Counted from the stretch's first letter, positions 8,906 to 17,453 are shown. The stretch: DNA of 58,782 bases from Cyanobacteriota bacterium erpe_2018_sw_21hr_WHONDRS-SW48-000092_B_bin.40 (GCA_030917395.1 JAUPUU010000356.1:1-58782), one strand, 5' to 3'. Numbers and translations are program-made. The notes: generated from the sequence alone by a model not told the origin.

Positions 8906-9823
8906 CTAATGAATTCCCCACTGGAATGAAGGGTTGTCTTGATGGGATGAGTGCGAGAAGTCGTAGTCAATTTGCTTTGGAACATTGCAGCCCTGGGGCA
9001 GGTGGGCAAAAGGCGCAGCGCGCAGAATCGCTTGGCGAGCCGCTTCATCGGCACTGGCTGAACCGTGCTTGGTTATTCTCAAATTGCCAATGGAGCCATC
9101 GGGCATAAGGATGAAATTTACGCTGACCTCTGTTTTCTCTTGCCGAGCTGGCGGAGACCAGTTATGTTTGATTTTTTTGCTTAGTGCCGCCATATAGGGT
9201 TTGAAGTCTACTTCTACTGTTGCTGGCGAATTTTCGCTGTGCATGCGTTTGGCAACAAATTGATCTGTTCCTGCTGCTGGAAGTGCACCGGGCTTTTCTG
9301 TTTCAAGTTTGATGTCGGTGCGCAGCTCCACTTTAGTGTCTGTGGCTTGGGTTCCGTTCGCTTGATCGGCTGGTCTAAGCGGCTTCTTGTAAAGCTCTAG
9401 CTCTGGCGAATATTCTTCAGGTGTTGCTACATGGTCGTTGCGACCAGTTTCGATAGTGCGTTTGCGATGGGCGCGCATAAGGGCTTTGTGGCGCAAGGCC
9501 GCCTCTTCGGCATCTAGTTTTTCTCGTGCGGAAGCATCGGGCGTTGTGCTCTGGGCCTGGGCTTGGCTGCTTATATCGCTATCTGGGTTGCTATCTAGAT
9601 TGCAGCCCAAGTTATAGGCAAGTTGGCAAATGAGCAAAGACAATGGCAAAAGCAGGCGGGGTGACAACTGGAACGGCTCCAATAAAACTAGGGCTAACAG
9701 AACTTGCGCTAACAGAACTAGAGCTATCAAGCTACCATTCTTGCCCAATCTTTGCAGCCATTGCCAGCCATTGTCGATAAATATGAAAGTCTTTGTTCTC
9801 AATCTTGTGGCATTTTCAGCCAT
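8906..9823 (-). CDS. TonB-like energy-transducer protein
   Basis: A 305-residue protein. One hydrophobic region lies near residues 27-70, and appears as two adjacent helices rather than the usual one. A long Ala/Glu/Lys-rich linker of about 140 residues follows. The C-terminal TonB/TolA-type domain has the usual pattern (VNFILMPDGSIGNLRITKHG, then a helix DEAARQAILRAAPF). Such proteins span the periplasm and pass force to the outer membrane. No ExbB/ExbD genes are adjacent, so partners must lie elsewhere. The gene is divergent from ybaK with only 18 bases between start codons, so their promoters overlap the coding ends. Confidence 0.82.
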   Translation of the reverse strand: MAENATRLRTKTFIFIDNGWQWLQRLGKNGSLIALVLLAQVLLALVLLEPFQLSPRLLLPLSLLICQLAYNLGCNLDSNPDSDISSQAQAQSTTPDASAREKLDAEEAALRHKALMRAHRKRTIETGRNDHVATPEEYSPELELYKKPLRPADQANGTQATDTKVELRTDIKLETEKPGALPAAGTDQFVAKRMHSENSPATVEVDFKPYMAALSKKIKHNWSPPARQEKTEVSVNFILMPDGSIGNLRITKHGSASADEAARQAILRAAPFAHLPQGCNVPKQIDYDFSHSSHQDNPSFQWGIH

Positions 9824-9841
9824 GGCCTATGATTTTCTATT

Positions 9842-10318
9842 ATGAAAACCAATGCAGTAAGAATTCTCGACAATCTAGGCATTAGCTACGAACTACGGGA
9901 ATATCAAGTCGACCCGGATGACCTCACCGCTGAGACTGTGGCGGCCAAAATTGGCTTCCCCCTTGAGCAAGTCTTCAAAACTCTGGTGGTGCGGGGCGAT
10001 AAAAATGGAGTCTGTCTCGCTGTTGTGGCGGGAAACGCCCAGCTCGACTTGAAGGCTTTGGCCAAATTGAGCGGCGATCGCAAGTCAGAGGTGGTCTCTC
10101 TCAAAGAAGTGCAGCCCTTGACTGGTTACATCCGCGGCGGAGTAACTGCTCTGGCCTGCAAGAAAGATTATCCGGTCTATGTTGACGAAAATATTTACCT
10201 CTTCGAGCAGGTCTCAGTTTCGGCTGGTGTGCGCGGTACGCAGATAATCATTGCTCCCGAGGATTATCTGAAAGCCACTAAAGCGACTGCTGGCGAAATC
10301 GCTAAAGATGCCGTGTGA
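9842..10318 (+). CDS. YbaK/EbsC aminoacyl-tRNA deacylase
   Basis: A 158-residue cytoplasmic trans-editing enzyme of the YbaK/ProX superfamily that removes mischarged amino acids from tRNA; YbaK proper clears Cys-tRNA(Pro). The length matches the family. K46 in QVFKTLVV matches the lysine essential in Haemophilus YbaK, and the C-terminal GVRGTQIIIAPEDYL stretch is typical of YbaK. ATG is the only sensible start. It stands alone, divergent from the TonB-like gene. Confidence 0.93.
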   Translation: MKTNAVRILDNLGISYELREYQVDPDDLTAETVAAKIGFPLEQVFKTLVVRGDKNGVCLAVVAGNAQLDLKALAKLSGDRKSEVVSLKEVQPLTGYIRGGVTALACKKDYPVYVDENIYLFEQVSVSAGVRGTQIIIAPEDYLKATKATAGEIAKDAV

Positions 10319-10430
10319 TGGCCTCGCAGGTCATTTAATCTAAGAGCAGCTCCTGGGACGGGGTCGGCGCCCACAAAAATCCACAAAAGCTGGGTATGCT
10401 TTTATTAGTGAACCGCTCGAGGATTTGATT

Positions 10431-11048
10431 GTGGCTGACAAAGCAGATGTTAAGGCCGAAACCAGGCAAGAGTCCAAATCGGCTGACCATATAGATTTTG
10501 GTCGTATCGAAGTCGACGCTCAGATGCGCGAACTGGGTAAGCGAGCCATTCCGCTCGATACTAAATTACCGGCTGCTTTTACTGCTGGTGGAAAAGACTT
10601 TACTATCGTCGACGACCAAATTGCTGGACACATCAAAGACGCCGCTGCCAGAATGACTCCGGCTCAACTTGAGCGGGCTAATCGCCAGGCCGATCTTCCT
10701 TTCCGCGTCATTGAGGCCGCCGGAAACCGTGGACCTATTCCAGATGTTTCGGCCCATCGCCGCAGCCAGGAAGCTATTCCGGTTGAGCGCCAGGCTGATG
10801 TTAATCGTTGGATTGTTGCTGCTGGAAGAATTGGCGAGAAGAGCGAAGTCAAAGCTCAACCTGGTGAAACCTATTCGACCATTGCCAGCAACCTGATTGC
10901 TGAGCGCGAAGGTCGCAGACCGACCAAAACTGAAGTGCATGTCATGGCTACTAAAATTGCTGAGTACAACGGCAAAACTGGCGAACAGGCTAATTCACTT
11001 GCGGTAAACGAAGTGGTGAAGCTGCCTCCCATGCGTAAGGCCGTTTAG
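10431..11048 (+). CDS. Hypothetical protein with LysM-like C-terminus
   Basis: A 205-residue soluble protein without signal peptide or membrane segment. The C-terminal 60 residues read like a divergent LysM or LysM-like fold: QPGETYSTIASNLI, then a helix with KIAEYNG, ending NEVVKLPPM. The rest is charged and Ala-rich and unrecognised. I choose the GTG at 10431 because GAGG (10419-10422) sits 8 bases upstream; a TTG at 10425 would be too close. The LysM protein at 23-24.8 kb shows that this genome uses such domains more than once. Function unknown. Confidence 0.6.
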   Translation: MADKADVKAETRQESKSADHIDFGRIEVDAQMRELGKRAIPLDTKLPAAFTAGGKDFTIVDDQIAGHIKDAAARMTPAQLERANRQADLPFRVIEAAGNRGPIPDVSAHRRSQEAIPVERQADVNRWIVAAGRIGEKSEVKAQPGETYSTIASNLIAEREGRRPTKTEVHVMATKIAEYNGKTGEQANSLAVNEVVKLPPMRKAV

Positions 11049-11061
11049 GCTGAGCCTCTGT

Positions 11062-11593
11062 ATGGCAGTTAACCGGGTCATCCCCCTGCTTTTGTGCCTC
11101 TGTGTCATCGCTAGTATTGTTGTTGCTAGTATCCCCTGTGCTAGTGCCGATGAGCAAAAGCAAACTCCCCGATCTACAAAGAAGCGGATTAGTGACAGAG
11201 AAGTTTCTGCTATGCCAAACTCAAGTGATGCATATTACAGTCAAAAACTAGCAATACTGGCTAATGCCAAGCAGTTTTCCGACAGTGCAGTAGGCGAGTC
11301 TGCCATCGCAAGTCCTGAATATGAGGCCTTTCTTCAATGCGCACCCCGAGTCGCTCAGCATAAGAAAGAGGTTGTTGACTCCCTGAGTAAAAGTACTGCT
11401 ATTTATCTTGTTACTTTACTGTATGCCATCGACAATAAGAGCGCTTTTGGCAGAGCTGAATAATTTGCAATCATCAAAAGAAGCCGTCACATACAAAAGT
11501 GGCTGCGAAGTATTTAATGCCAGCCTGGGCTCGATTGCTGCTGACCTCTTAAAGACTGGACGATACTTAGGCTGGACGCTTGGTTCTAAATAG
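11062..11593 (+). pseudogene. Small secreted protein, probably frameshifted
   Basis: The first frame (11062-11463) gives 133 residues with a clear signal peptide (PLLLCLCVIASIVVASIPCASA). It stops at 11461-11463. The +1 frame continues smoothly from about 11440 to 11593 with coding-like composition (AELNNLQSSKEAVTYKSG and onwards to a C-terminus GWTLGSK). Joining the frames gives one protein of about 175 residues. A single frameshift near 11440-11460 is the simplest reading; a sequencing error or a genuinely short protein are alternatives. It follows the LysM-like gene by 13 bases. Confidence 0.45.
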
Positions 11594-11635
11594 CTGAATT
11601 CTCATAGCAAGTAGCACTTCGATTTGAATAGAGGA

Positions 11636-11889
11636 ATGTATAGTTTGAGTAGTCACGTCGATGAATGTAGTTTTCCAAACGCCCCTGGTCTGACTAAGTT
11701 TCAGGTGGTCTTTTCTATCATTGCAGCGTTTGTGGCTCACTTGGCTGCTTACTTACTTTTTCTTTTGCGATTGGTTTAGTGCTATGCAAAGTTGTCGAAG
11801 ATACCAATAGCATTGTCCCAGGGCTGATTTTTCATACAGTGTGGAATTGCTCAATCTTGGGTATTCTCTATTTCTTCCTGCCAAGATAA
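11636..11889 (+). pseudogene. Remnant of a CPBP-type membrane protease
   Basis: A GAGGA site and ATG at 11636 open a 47-codon frame containing one hydrophobic segment (FQVVFSIIAAFVAHLAAYLL) and ending in TAG. A second frame from 11779 to 11889 encodes NSIVPGLIFHTVWNCSILG, which matches the last conserved motif of CPBP/CAAX proteases (an S-I/L-x-P-x-I-x-x-H-x-x-W-N pattern). The whole span is about 250 bases against 600-900 for an intact gene, so this is a gene with a large internal deletion and a frame change. Both pieces are too short to have been noticed as genes. Confidence 0.55.
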
Positions 11890-11913
11890 GTACTGCTAAC
11901 ACCCGAGCTGTGA

Positions 11914-12913
11914 TCAGTTTTTAGGCTTGTTCTCCGTCAACACCTTGCTAATCTGTTCGTCAAGGTCTGCGGCGTCAAAGTGAGGCTTCGCCCTGGTTTT
12001 TCCTTCCTTGTCGAGCAAATATAGTGTCGGCCAGCCTTTGACATTCCACTGCGAGGCAATGGGTCCAAAGGTATCACCACCGTCAAAAAATTGCTGGCCA
12101 CAAAATAGTTTTGTTTTCGATGATTGCTTGCAAATTCTCTTTTGGATCACTATTGACTGCAACGATGACAAATGGCTGAGACTTAAACTTTTGCACGAGG
12201 GACCGCTCGTGTGGGTACATAGACCGGCAGGGCGGTCACAAATTGCCAGAGAAGTCTAAAAGCACAACCTTGGCCGCTAATATTTGGTGCCGTGATGCCT
12301 ATTGCTGAATTTTCCATTTCGAAAAGATTGTCACGTGCTTCTTGGGCTACCGTTCTGCTGCCTTGTGCGTCGAAAGGCAGAGTTCCGAACTTCGATATGG
12401 CCCTATTAAATAGTGTTGTGTCCTTAGCTCTGTCGTTTGTTTGAGCTAGTTGTGTCAGTCTGATAGTTGCCCGAGCGCGGGTGCGTCCGTTTGGACTTTT
12501 CACTCTGTCAGCATAGCCTCAAAGTCAGGGCCTTCTAAAAAATTGTTGACTGCATAAGTCAGCAAAAGCCGGTTCGTTCTTCGCCGCATAGTCAGTGTCT
12601 TTATTGCAGTAATCACAGGCCTAAATTCGCATTGAGTGATTTTATGACATAGTGCTTTAGATGCGGCTGCGCTGCCTGGATGCAGTTGCGTCAGAAGGGT
12701 TAGCTTGACGTCTATTGTCGACGCGTTGCGGTCGTGATCAGATAATATTTTGTTGATCTGCTTGGCTTTATCTACTCTAGTCGCGGCTGGATTGGAAGAA
12801 AGCACGGAAACCTCATTCATCTGGGACTGGAAATGATTCTGTTCGGCCGTGCTCTCCTGAATCAATGCTGATACATCTGATCTATTTTCGTCCTGCTTTT
12901 TTTCGCGGTGCAA
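11914..12913 (-). pseudogene. TlpA/thioredoxin-fold protein, multiply disrupted
   Basis: Read across frames on the minus strand, this is a TlpA-like thiol-disulfide protein. Helical N-terminal part: 12913 to 12500. The next segment starts within a 4-base overlap (12503) and runs to APNISG. About 40 bases of the expected strand-turn appear deleted before KVVLLDFSGNL. A TGA (12238-12236) replaces the first Cys of a CPPC motif (residue order L-stop-P-P-C-R). MYPHERSLVQKFKSQPFVI and VNSDPKE follow. Another frame change at an A6/T6 run (12085-12090) leads to FFDGGDTFGPIASQWNVKGW and a stop at 11914. Four lesions make a functional product very unlikely. Confidence 0.8.
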
Positions 12914-13091
12914 GTAAGTCTGGCGGACTCAACTACTGATTGGCAGAATGATCGAGCCCAAGCCGGAAGGCTTGAATGCACTGATAATTTTGGTAAGAAA
13001 GTGTTTCGAAAGGTTTGACAGCTTCCATTTACTCAACGACACTTGAGCATCAGTCACCCTGAAGGGAGATTTCGGAGGTGCCTAAACAGCA

Positions 13092-14009
13092 ATGGAACGA
13101 GATAATTTTGAAGGGCGTTTAAAGAGAGTTGATTGGTCTAAATATGAGACGGCATATGGAGCTGCGTCCGGTACAAATGACTGGGGTTCCGTCGGTGAAC
13201 AGTTATTAAACCTGGCATCGCAAGATGACGAAAAAGCGATGAAAGCTGCTCATCACTTGTGGTGCGGTTTATGCCACCAGCATGCTTTTATTTCTTCCGC
13301 TGCTTTACCCGCGCTACCCTTCATACTTGAAGTCCTGGACAATGCCAACGAGACAATAGCACTTGAAATCCTTGATATTTTACTGGGTTTTGCAGCGTGC
13401 AGCGTTTACCCGATTCCGGTGCCCGATGATTTCAACGATTTTGATAATGATTGGGGCGACAGACGGAAATTATTGCGCGATCATTTTAGTTCGTTTAAAC
13501 ATCTGCTCGATGCTTCTGTAGAAGAGATTTCAGGCGTAGCAGGAATGAGTGAAGAGTCTGCGGTTCGTATTTTTGAGTGTCTCCATCCCAAGGAGCCGGA
13601 TATATGGATTCGCGAGCTTAGAAACGCACTTCAGCAGGAGCTGTCTCGTTTCTCTTCATTGACCTCTCATGCCAATGAAGAAATTTCATACTTTGCCGAA
13701 AAAATTGTGGATCGACTAACGATCGGACAAACGGTGCCCGATGTAGAAATAGAAATTCACTTGAAGTACCACGGAAACAAAGCTGAGCATGACAAAGCTG
13801 AGGAATTCGTTTTCGAGATGCTGGCCAAAGTTGATGGCACATTCAATGGATATTTAGGTTCAGCCAGTCTGTCGCCCGGTCAGTTCACAAGTTTTTCAAT
13901 TAGAGCACCAAAGTCTGTGGCGCATCAACTTATTGAATCGTTGACAGGTGCTGGTTTGCCAGCTGGCTCCTATGCCAAACTGGAAGACGACATTGACGTG
14001 CCGCTATAA
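13092..14009 (+). CDS. HEAT-like repeat protein of unknown function
   Basis: An apparently intact 305-residue soluble protein. The N-terminal 200 residues look like alpha-alpha repeats (AAHHLWCGLCHQHAFISSAA, LPALPFILEVLDNANETIAL), resembling HEAT-type proteins that begin W-x-x-YxxAYG. The last 95 residues form a separate alpha/beta-looking domain (VEIEIHLKYHGNKAEHDKAE, then FTSFSIRAPKSVAHQLIESL). GGAGG lies 13 bases before the ATG. It is surrounded by broken genes yet has no lesion, so it may be under selection or newly arrived. A role as an immunity-like or protein-interaction module is possible but unproven. Confidence 0.6.
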   Translation: MERDNFEGRLKRVDWSKYETAYGAASGTNDWGSVGEQLLNLASQDDEKAMKAAHHLWCGLCHQHAFISSAALPALPFILEVLDNANETIALEILDILLGFAACSVYPIPVPDDFNDFDNDWGDRRKLLRDHFSSFKHLLDASVEEISGVAGMSEESAVRIFECLHPKEPDIWIRELRNALQQELSRFSSLTSHANEEISYFAEKIVDRLTIGQTVPDVEIEIHLKYHGNKAEHDKAEEFVFEMLAKVDGTFNGYLGSASLSPGQFTSFSIRAPKSVAHQLIESLTGAGLPAGSYAKLEDDIDVPL

Positions 14010-14217
14010 GCAAGACTTCTGCGGATTGTTTATAGCGGCGCGCCTTAGTGTGCAGGCCCTAGCGACCAATGGAAGTACATCTTCTGATTTGAAGCCATTG
14101 CTTCAATTTCCAAAAAGACAAATTAATGAAGAATGGCCCGGATGCTTCGGCGCATGGCGTAGCTGACTGTTCTCTTCACCAATCTGCAATAAAGGGGTAC
14201 GACAACAGTGATTTCGG

Positions 14218-14613
14218 CTAAATGTCAATTTCTCTTGCTTCGCCAATACCAACAAAAAGGCATATTACGGTAGTCATATTCAACAGCTGTATCGCCACAT
14301 TCGAGTGAAATGGTCCAAGAATATTAAAGGCAAGTTTCTCATACGCTGACGGCTTAAACTCTCGGCGCAAGCGCGCTGTTTCTAATTTGACTGCGACGTG
14401 AATTTCAAATTCCCAGTGAAATCTGGACGCGAACATCTAGAGAAGACAGGAGAATAATGATGTAGCAAGCTAGGCCCAGCTATACTCCAACAATGAAAGA
14501 TTTGCAACCGGAAGATTTGCAAACTGCAAAAACGTGAGTGATAATCCCAGCGCACCGCCACTCAAGCTGAGAAGCGCATGATCGTATAGGAAACATCTCT
14601 CACTCGCCACCAT
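14218..14613 (-). pseudogene. Small membrane protein with two in-frame stops
   Basis: From the ATG at 14613 the frame reads MVASERCFLYDHALLSLSGG and continues with ALGLSLTFLQ, a first helix typical of a family of small unknown membrane proteins. It meets TAG at 14472-14470, continues as a hydrophobic stretch (LATSLFSCLL), meets TAG at 14439-14437, then runs on in the same frame for 72 residues with a third hydrophobic segment (LNMTTVICLFVGIG) to a stop at 14218. Reading through the two stops gives a coherent three-helix protein, so this is a nonsense-mutated pseudogene rather than two genes. Confidence 0.6.
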
Positions 14614-14895
14614 GCCATGCGGACAGAGAAAGAAATACTGCGAGCAAAAAGCTAGTCTGAGTTTGCGCCTTGATACCTTTAGAAATAATTGCGGACTCGG
14701 GTGAGCGAACACTCGACGAGGAAAGTCATTGCTGACGGCGGCACTGCGAGCTTGGTGGGACTGTCCCAATCTGAGTAAAATCGCAAGACATCACAACAAC
14801 GTGCCAGCCTCGCTCCTGTACGCCTGAAGTGAAAGGGTGTAAGCTTGTGTCCTCTTTTGTGCTTCGTGCTTCCTTCAATCTACAAAGGTTCGACC

Positions 14896-15270
14896 GTGTC
14901 TGAAATATCTGTTCAAGCTCCTAACTCTTTGCTGATTATCGGCGATCCATCAGGAGATTTACCCGAGTCTATCTCTGGGCTAGTGTCAGTCGCGCCGTCA
15001 TGCATTGTAGTCGGCACTCTCATGTGCCAGGACGGACCAACGCATGTACGACTGCTACAAGGTGTCAGGAAAGACAAATCACTACCACCAACGCTAGCGT
15101 GGGAAGGAGTTCTAGAGTTACCTGGCGGAGTAATTGCTGTGACGAACGTACACCTTGAAACCTATTTGGAAGAACGAGTTGAAACTTCAAAGGTGCAGGT
15201 CCACGTGTATGTAAATCACGGCAACGAACCTGACCAGATTGCCATTTTGCTGATGACTGGTGCCAGTTGA
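14896..15270 (+). CDS. Hypothetical 124-residue protein
   Basis: A small soluble protein starting at GTG 14896 (VSEISVQAPNSLLIIGDPSG). A TTG 51 bases upstream is possible but adds an uncharacteristic Cys-rich leader. The sequence is rich in beta-type residues (PSCIVVGTLMCQDGPTHVRL, VQVHVYVNHGNEPDQIAILL), suggesting a small beta-rich fold. I recognise no family. Its stop overlaps by four bases the frame carrying the IS66 remnant. It sits in the decayed zone but shows no lesion. Confidence 0.45.
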   Translation: MSEISVQAPNSLLIIGDPSGDLPESISGLVSVAPSCIVVGTLMCQDGPTHVRLLQGVRKDKSLPPTLAWEGVLELPGGVIAVTNVHLETYLEERVETSKVQVHVYVNHGNEPDQIAILLMTGAS

Positions 15271-15360
15271 AGCTAATCAGCATGGCGCGCCGAGCAAATT
15301 CTATTCAAGAACTAACTCCACCGCATCTTCGCTTTCACCACCACCAGGTCTGTGATCCAT

Positions 15361-15668
15361 TCATTGTTACTTTGAAGACGCATGGAGAGAAGACCCGACC
15401 ATCGCTGAACTGGCCATGGGTGTCATCAAAAGTTCGTTTGATATTGAGAGAGTGGCAACCAGTCTCTCCCCCAGAAGAGCAACACGATCTTAGAAAGCGC
15501 CTTTCTAAATCTAAAATTGCACTTCTCGAAGAGTGGCTTGATGAGCAGTATCCCAAAGTGTTACCCAAAACAAAACTTGGAGAAGCTATCTCCTGCGCCC
15601 TAAATCGTTGGGCGGTTTTGCCGGTGTATCTTGAGCATCACTTTGTCGACACATCCAACATTCGATGA
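15361..15668 (+). mobile_element. IS66-family transposase remnant
   Basis: Two frames together encode the C-terminal part of an IS66 transposase (TnpC). The first frame gives CYFEDAWREDPTIAELAMGV and then IKSSFDIERVATSLSP, matching the RRYF...IER region. After a frame change near 15470 the second gives EEQHDLRKRLSKSKIALLEE and WLDEQYPKVLPKTKLGEAIS, then CALNRWAVLPVYLE, matching the strongly conserved IS66 C-terminal region. The start, catalytic core and both ends of the element are missing. It marks past transposition into this degraded stretch. Confidence 0.75.
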
Positions 15669-15768
15669 CTCCCTTTCTGACCGCTGGCTAGCATTACAAC
15701 AGCAAAACCTCTAGCAAGTTGCTGTTACTCGGACTTTACAATATTCTTGCGTGCGGTTTTTTTCGATC

Positions 15769-15915
15769 ATGTGTGCGCGGCATGCTCTAGCTTATAAGCT
15801 CGATGACGAGACAAGACGGCTATATCTCCAAGGTTTAGCTGCGTGTCTGAGCCAACAGGGTGAGAACAAGGAAGCTGCGATTTACGAAGCCCAAGGGCGT
15901 AAATTGAGTGGTTAG
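15769..15915 (+). pseudogene. C-terminal fragment of a TPR-like protein
   Basis: A 48-codon frame (ATG 15769 to TAG 15915) encodes ARHALAYKLDDETRRLYLQG, LAACLSQQGENKEAAIYEAQ and GRKLSG. The pattern of a paired helix with LAACLSQQGENKEA is typical of the last TPR of a longer protein. No repeats precede it, so it looks like the surviving 3' end of a deleted gene, lying just after the IS66 remnant. Confidence 0.45.
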
Positions 15916-15992
15916 TAAATGACGAGCGCGCAGCTTCAGCCGAGATCGCCCGTAAGAATGCGAGAAAGCATTGGTTAGTGGCTGGGGGATTG

Positions 15993-16085
15993 CTAGTTTA
16001 GTCTGCAGTGCAACGACTAGTTTAAGAAGTTGTGCGGTTACTAGTTTAATGTGTTGTGCAATTACCAGTTAATTCTGCGAGAGCG
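15993..16085. repeat. 24-bp tandem array at the end of the beta-helix gene
   Basis: Units at 15993-16016, 16017-16040 and 16041-16064, plus a partial unit from 16065, follow CTAGTTTAA(N)3GTTGTGC(N)2TTA. Units two and three match at 19 of 24 positions. The array abuts the stop codon (16086-16088) of the next minus-strand gene. Confidence 0.7.
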
Positions 16086-17453
16086 TTATTCGTGTTCGCT
16101 TCCACTGGGTTCGAAAATTGCTAATCCAGTTTTGAAACAGCGCAAAAGTAGCTCAGCGTTAGGGTTATCTTCGCTGTCATCATTAAAGACATCCTCGCAC
16201 AGATGCTCTCGCAAGCTACATTCGTCACTGCTAAGGTAGAGCGCTTTGGTTTCGCCCGCTACATAGCAGTCGTGATCAAGGGCTAGCAGTGCTGCCGCTT
16301 GCAAGTCACCGGCTACGCGCAGCACGCCGTCGTTATATTCAGCTATCACTAGCTCGGATGCTTGCAGATCACCGAGCACGATTATTGTCGAGCCCGCTTT
16401 GTATAGCGAATTTACTTTCAGATTACCCTCGACGAAGAGCATGGGGCCGTGTTCGAGGGTCTTATTCAGTATGTCACCGGCAATTTCTAAGTTCCCGCGG
16501 CAGACTATGGCAGCGATTTTGTTGATCTCGGCCCATGGTGCAAAGCTTTCAAGTATTAGGTCGCCTTCTAGCTTTGTTCCTGCAGGCAACACAAGGGCAT
16601 TTTCTTGGCTGCGTGAAGTTTCGTTTTTGACAAATTCTGAGAAGCAGTCAACGGTGTCAGCAGGCGTACCGGTTTTTAGCTTGGTGGATATGGCTTCAAG
16701 CAGCTCCGTGCGCATTTCAGAGAGCGGGCAGATACTGCCGTTCTTGGTTGGATCTATTGGGCTTTCAATGAGCGGTGGCAAGTCTGGTTTTGTTGTTAAC
16801 TGAGAGAGGCTTTGATCTTTCCAGATTGACTTGCCCTCTCTTCCATACTTGATGATCTCGTCTATGTTGACTGCCTGCCAGCCGCCGGCAATGACCTCTG
16901 GAACAAAATGCTTCTTTAGTTGATGATCGGAGCAATCAACCAAGGTAAAGCTTTTGGTTTTGACACCACCGGCGATGTAGTCTTCTGTTGGTAATTTATC
17001 CCGTAAGCGAGGTACGAAGCCCGCTCCGCTTAATGACCCTGCTACTCTTAAGTAGCCCTCGTTGTTATCGCCGACATAGTAGCCATTTAAGTCAATGTCG
17101 CCAGCTACCACAAGAAACAGGCCTCCTTTGACGATATTGTGGCAAGAGAGAGTGCCGTCTATAAATAGCATGGGTTGCCAGTCGTCATGATAATGACTGA
17201 GAAAGTCTCCATCTATTTTTAGATCGCCAAAACAAGCAAGAATGGGCGCGTCTTCTTTTATTTGTCCCAGGTCGAGGGTGTCGCCGAGATGTTGATTTCC
17301 TTCCCAAATAAGAGCGAATTTGCTCTTGCTGAATTCGACTGCCGCGTCCAGGATTTGCGGCACATCCTCCAGGCCCGGCTTGTTCTTGCAGCATTTCAAA
17401 ATGCGCTCTCTTACTTTCTTCAGTTCGAGCTTCTGGGCGCCTAAGTCGTGCAT
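16086..17453 (-). CDS. Duplicated beta-helix/polymer-forming-like protein
   Basis: A 455-residue soluble protein made of two similar halves. Each half has a beta-helix-like block: ILACFGDLKIDGDF, then PMLFIDGTLSCHNIVKGGLF and GYLRVAGSLSGAGF in the first (about 70-165); IVCRGNLEIAGDIL, then PMLFVEGNLKVNSLYKAGST and GVLRVAGDLQAAAL in the second (about 315-410). The short strand-turn repeats resemble polymer-forming (bactofilin-like) or DUF-type right-handed helices. No signal peptide is seen, so it is probably cytoplasmic. AAGGA precedes the ATG. Internal duplication is evident; function unknown. Confidence 0.6.
   Translation of the reverse strand: MHDLGAQKLELKKVRERILKCCKNKPGLEDVPQILDAAVEFSKSKFALIWEGNQHLGDTLDLGQIKEDAPILACFGDLKIDGDFLSHYHDDWQPMLFIDGTLSCHNIVKGGLFLVVAGDIDLNGYYVGDNNEGYLRVAGSLSGAGFVPRLRDKLPTEDYIAGGVKTKSFTLVDCSDHQLKKHFVPEVIAGGWQAVNIDEIIKYGREGKSIWKDQSLSQLTTKPDLPPLIESPIDPTKNGSICPLSEMRTELLEAISTKLKTGTPADTVDCFSEFVKNETSRSQENALVLPAGTKLEGDLILESFAPWAEINKIAAIVCRGNLEIAGDILNKTLEHGPMLFVEGNLKVNSLYKAGSTIIVLGDLQASELVIAEYNDGVLRVAGDLQAAALLALDHDCYVAGETKALYLSSDECSLREHLCEDVFNDDSEDNPNAELLLRCFKTGLAIFEPSGSEHE

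Noticed and set aside
10074-10081. HIP1 palindrome GCGATCGC of cyanobacteria
   Set aside because: I noticed only one copy, inside a coding region. It is not enriched and so says nothing about lineage.
14010-14217. Short plus-strand frame ending at 14220 after the HEAT-like gene
   Set aside because: About 30 codons with no recognisable motif; it could be another remnant but cannot be supported.
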